Below, in pieces: positions 63,892-64,000 of a stretch of DNA of 64,000 bases. Made by a program: the position numbers and the translations under genes. The notes beneath the pieces were generated by a model. The model was not told where the DNA came from. It saw only the letters and a program-made list of their open reading frames with translations, and searched no databases. The stretch is from Arthrobacter ruber (lineage in GTDB: Bacteria; Actinomycetota; Actinomycetes; Actinomycetales; Micrococcaceae): contig NZ_PPTH01000018.1 of the NCBI RefSeq assembly GCF_002954225.1, forward strand, positions 186,001 through 250,000, in the 5' to 3' direction. How positions within the stretch are numbered: position 1 is the first letter of the stretch; every line of letters starts with the position of its first letter.

Positions 63892-63983
63892 CGCGGACAT
63901 CGTCCGAGGGCCACGACGCCGCAGCGCCGGTGCGACGCCGGTTGCCGCCCGGCCGCCCGTGGGACGCGGCAACCATGCCATGA
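63888..63983 (+). CDS. Possible 31-residue ORF after nasB
   Basis: A short frame, MTRTSSEGHDAAAPVRRR..., overlaps the nasB stop and ends in a TGA that overlaps a further ATG at 63980. It holds one copy of a 19-bp direct repeat. It may be a leader, a remnant, or the false lead-in of the next gene. Confidence 0.25.
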   Translation: MTRTSSEGHDAAAPVRRRLPPGRPWDAATMP

Positions 63984-64000
63984 CGCCGGTTGCCGCTCGG
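63934..64000 (+). repeat. Two 19-bp direct repeats at the window end
   Basis: GACGCCGGTTGCCGCCCGG at 63934-63952 returns with one change at 63982-64000. A new gene may start within the second copy (ATG 63980); it is cut by the window edge. Confidence 0.8.

Overview
The window is high-GC DNA with short intergenic gaps, start/stop overlaps of the ATGA and GTGA type, many GTG and TTG starts, and several probable leaderless genes. Gene content (mycothiol-era actinobacterial housekeeping genes, treY/treZ/glgX trehalose route, actinobacterial GlmS with an insertion after the N-terminal motif, DUF222-HNH protein, GAF-ANTAR protein, BLUF protein) points to an actinobacterium of the Arthrobacter/Micrococcaceae kind. 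The species is inferred, not shown.

Layout. 0-4.3 kb: 5'-truncated amylosucrase, an AroE-like dehydrogenase, a GCS2-type glutamate-cysteine ligase and a small acidic protein. 4.3-14.6 kb: a rhamnogalacturonan/galactan-type locus with GH42 beta-galactosidase, YesL-like DUF624 membrane protein, sugar ABC importer (two permeases and a lipoprotein), a divergent CE7 esterase, a BLUF photoreceptor and a secreted PL11 rhamnogalacturonan lyase. 14.6-20.5 kb: mannitol PTS (mtlD, mtlA, a TetR regulator, divergent ptsI). 20.5-29.6 kb: a LacI regulator divergent from a Gfo/Idh/MocA dehydrogenase plus DUF6807 protein, a GAF-ANTAR pair, two tandem paralogous small proteins, and a translationally coupled Gfo/Idh/MocA - DUF993 - sugar isomerase operon. 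29.6-35.2 kb: SnoaL-like and SRPBCC proteins, then tsaD-rimI-tsaB-tsaE-alr. 35.2-45 kb: accessory genes (GIY-YIG-like protein, PfkB kinase, GH4, HpcH/HpaI aldolase, hemerythrin, GNAT, DUF222-HNH, diguanylate cyclase). 45-51.6 kb: glgX-treY-treZ. 51.8-57.7 kb: nnrD, acpS, glmS, divergent coaA and a D,D-carboxypeptidase lipoprotein. 57.7-64 kb: an SDR enzyme, then nitrate assimilation (narK-type transporter, assimilatory nitrate reductase, FAD/BFD electron-transfer subunit), cut by the window end.

The strongest regulatory signal is a family of near-identical 14-bp LacI-type operators (GGwwARCGCTTTCY) at four loci: before the ABC/GH42 operon, before the PL11 lyase, between the LacI gene and its divergent dehydrogenase operon, and before the Gfo-DUF993-isomerase operon. 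At three of the four the operator lies directly after a -35/N17/-10 promoter, at the expected transcription start. This ties extracellular lyase, importer, glycosidase and two uncharacterised dehydrogenase modules into one probable regulon, interrupted physically but not regulatorily by the mannitol genes.

A second theme is local duplication: the 3' ends of three unrelated genes (AroE-like, GCS2, treZ) are repeated as decayed copies just past their stop codons, and in-frame tandem repeats occur in the amylosucrase, the SRPBCC protein and the carboxypeptidase lipoprotein. All functional statements are from sequence reading without database searches.
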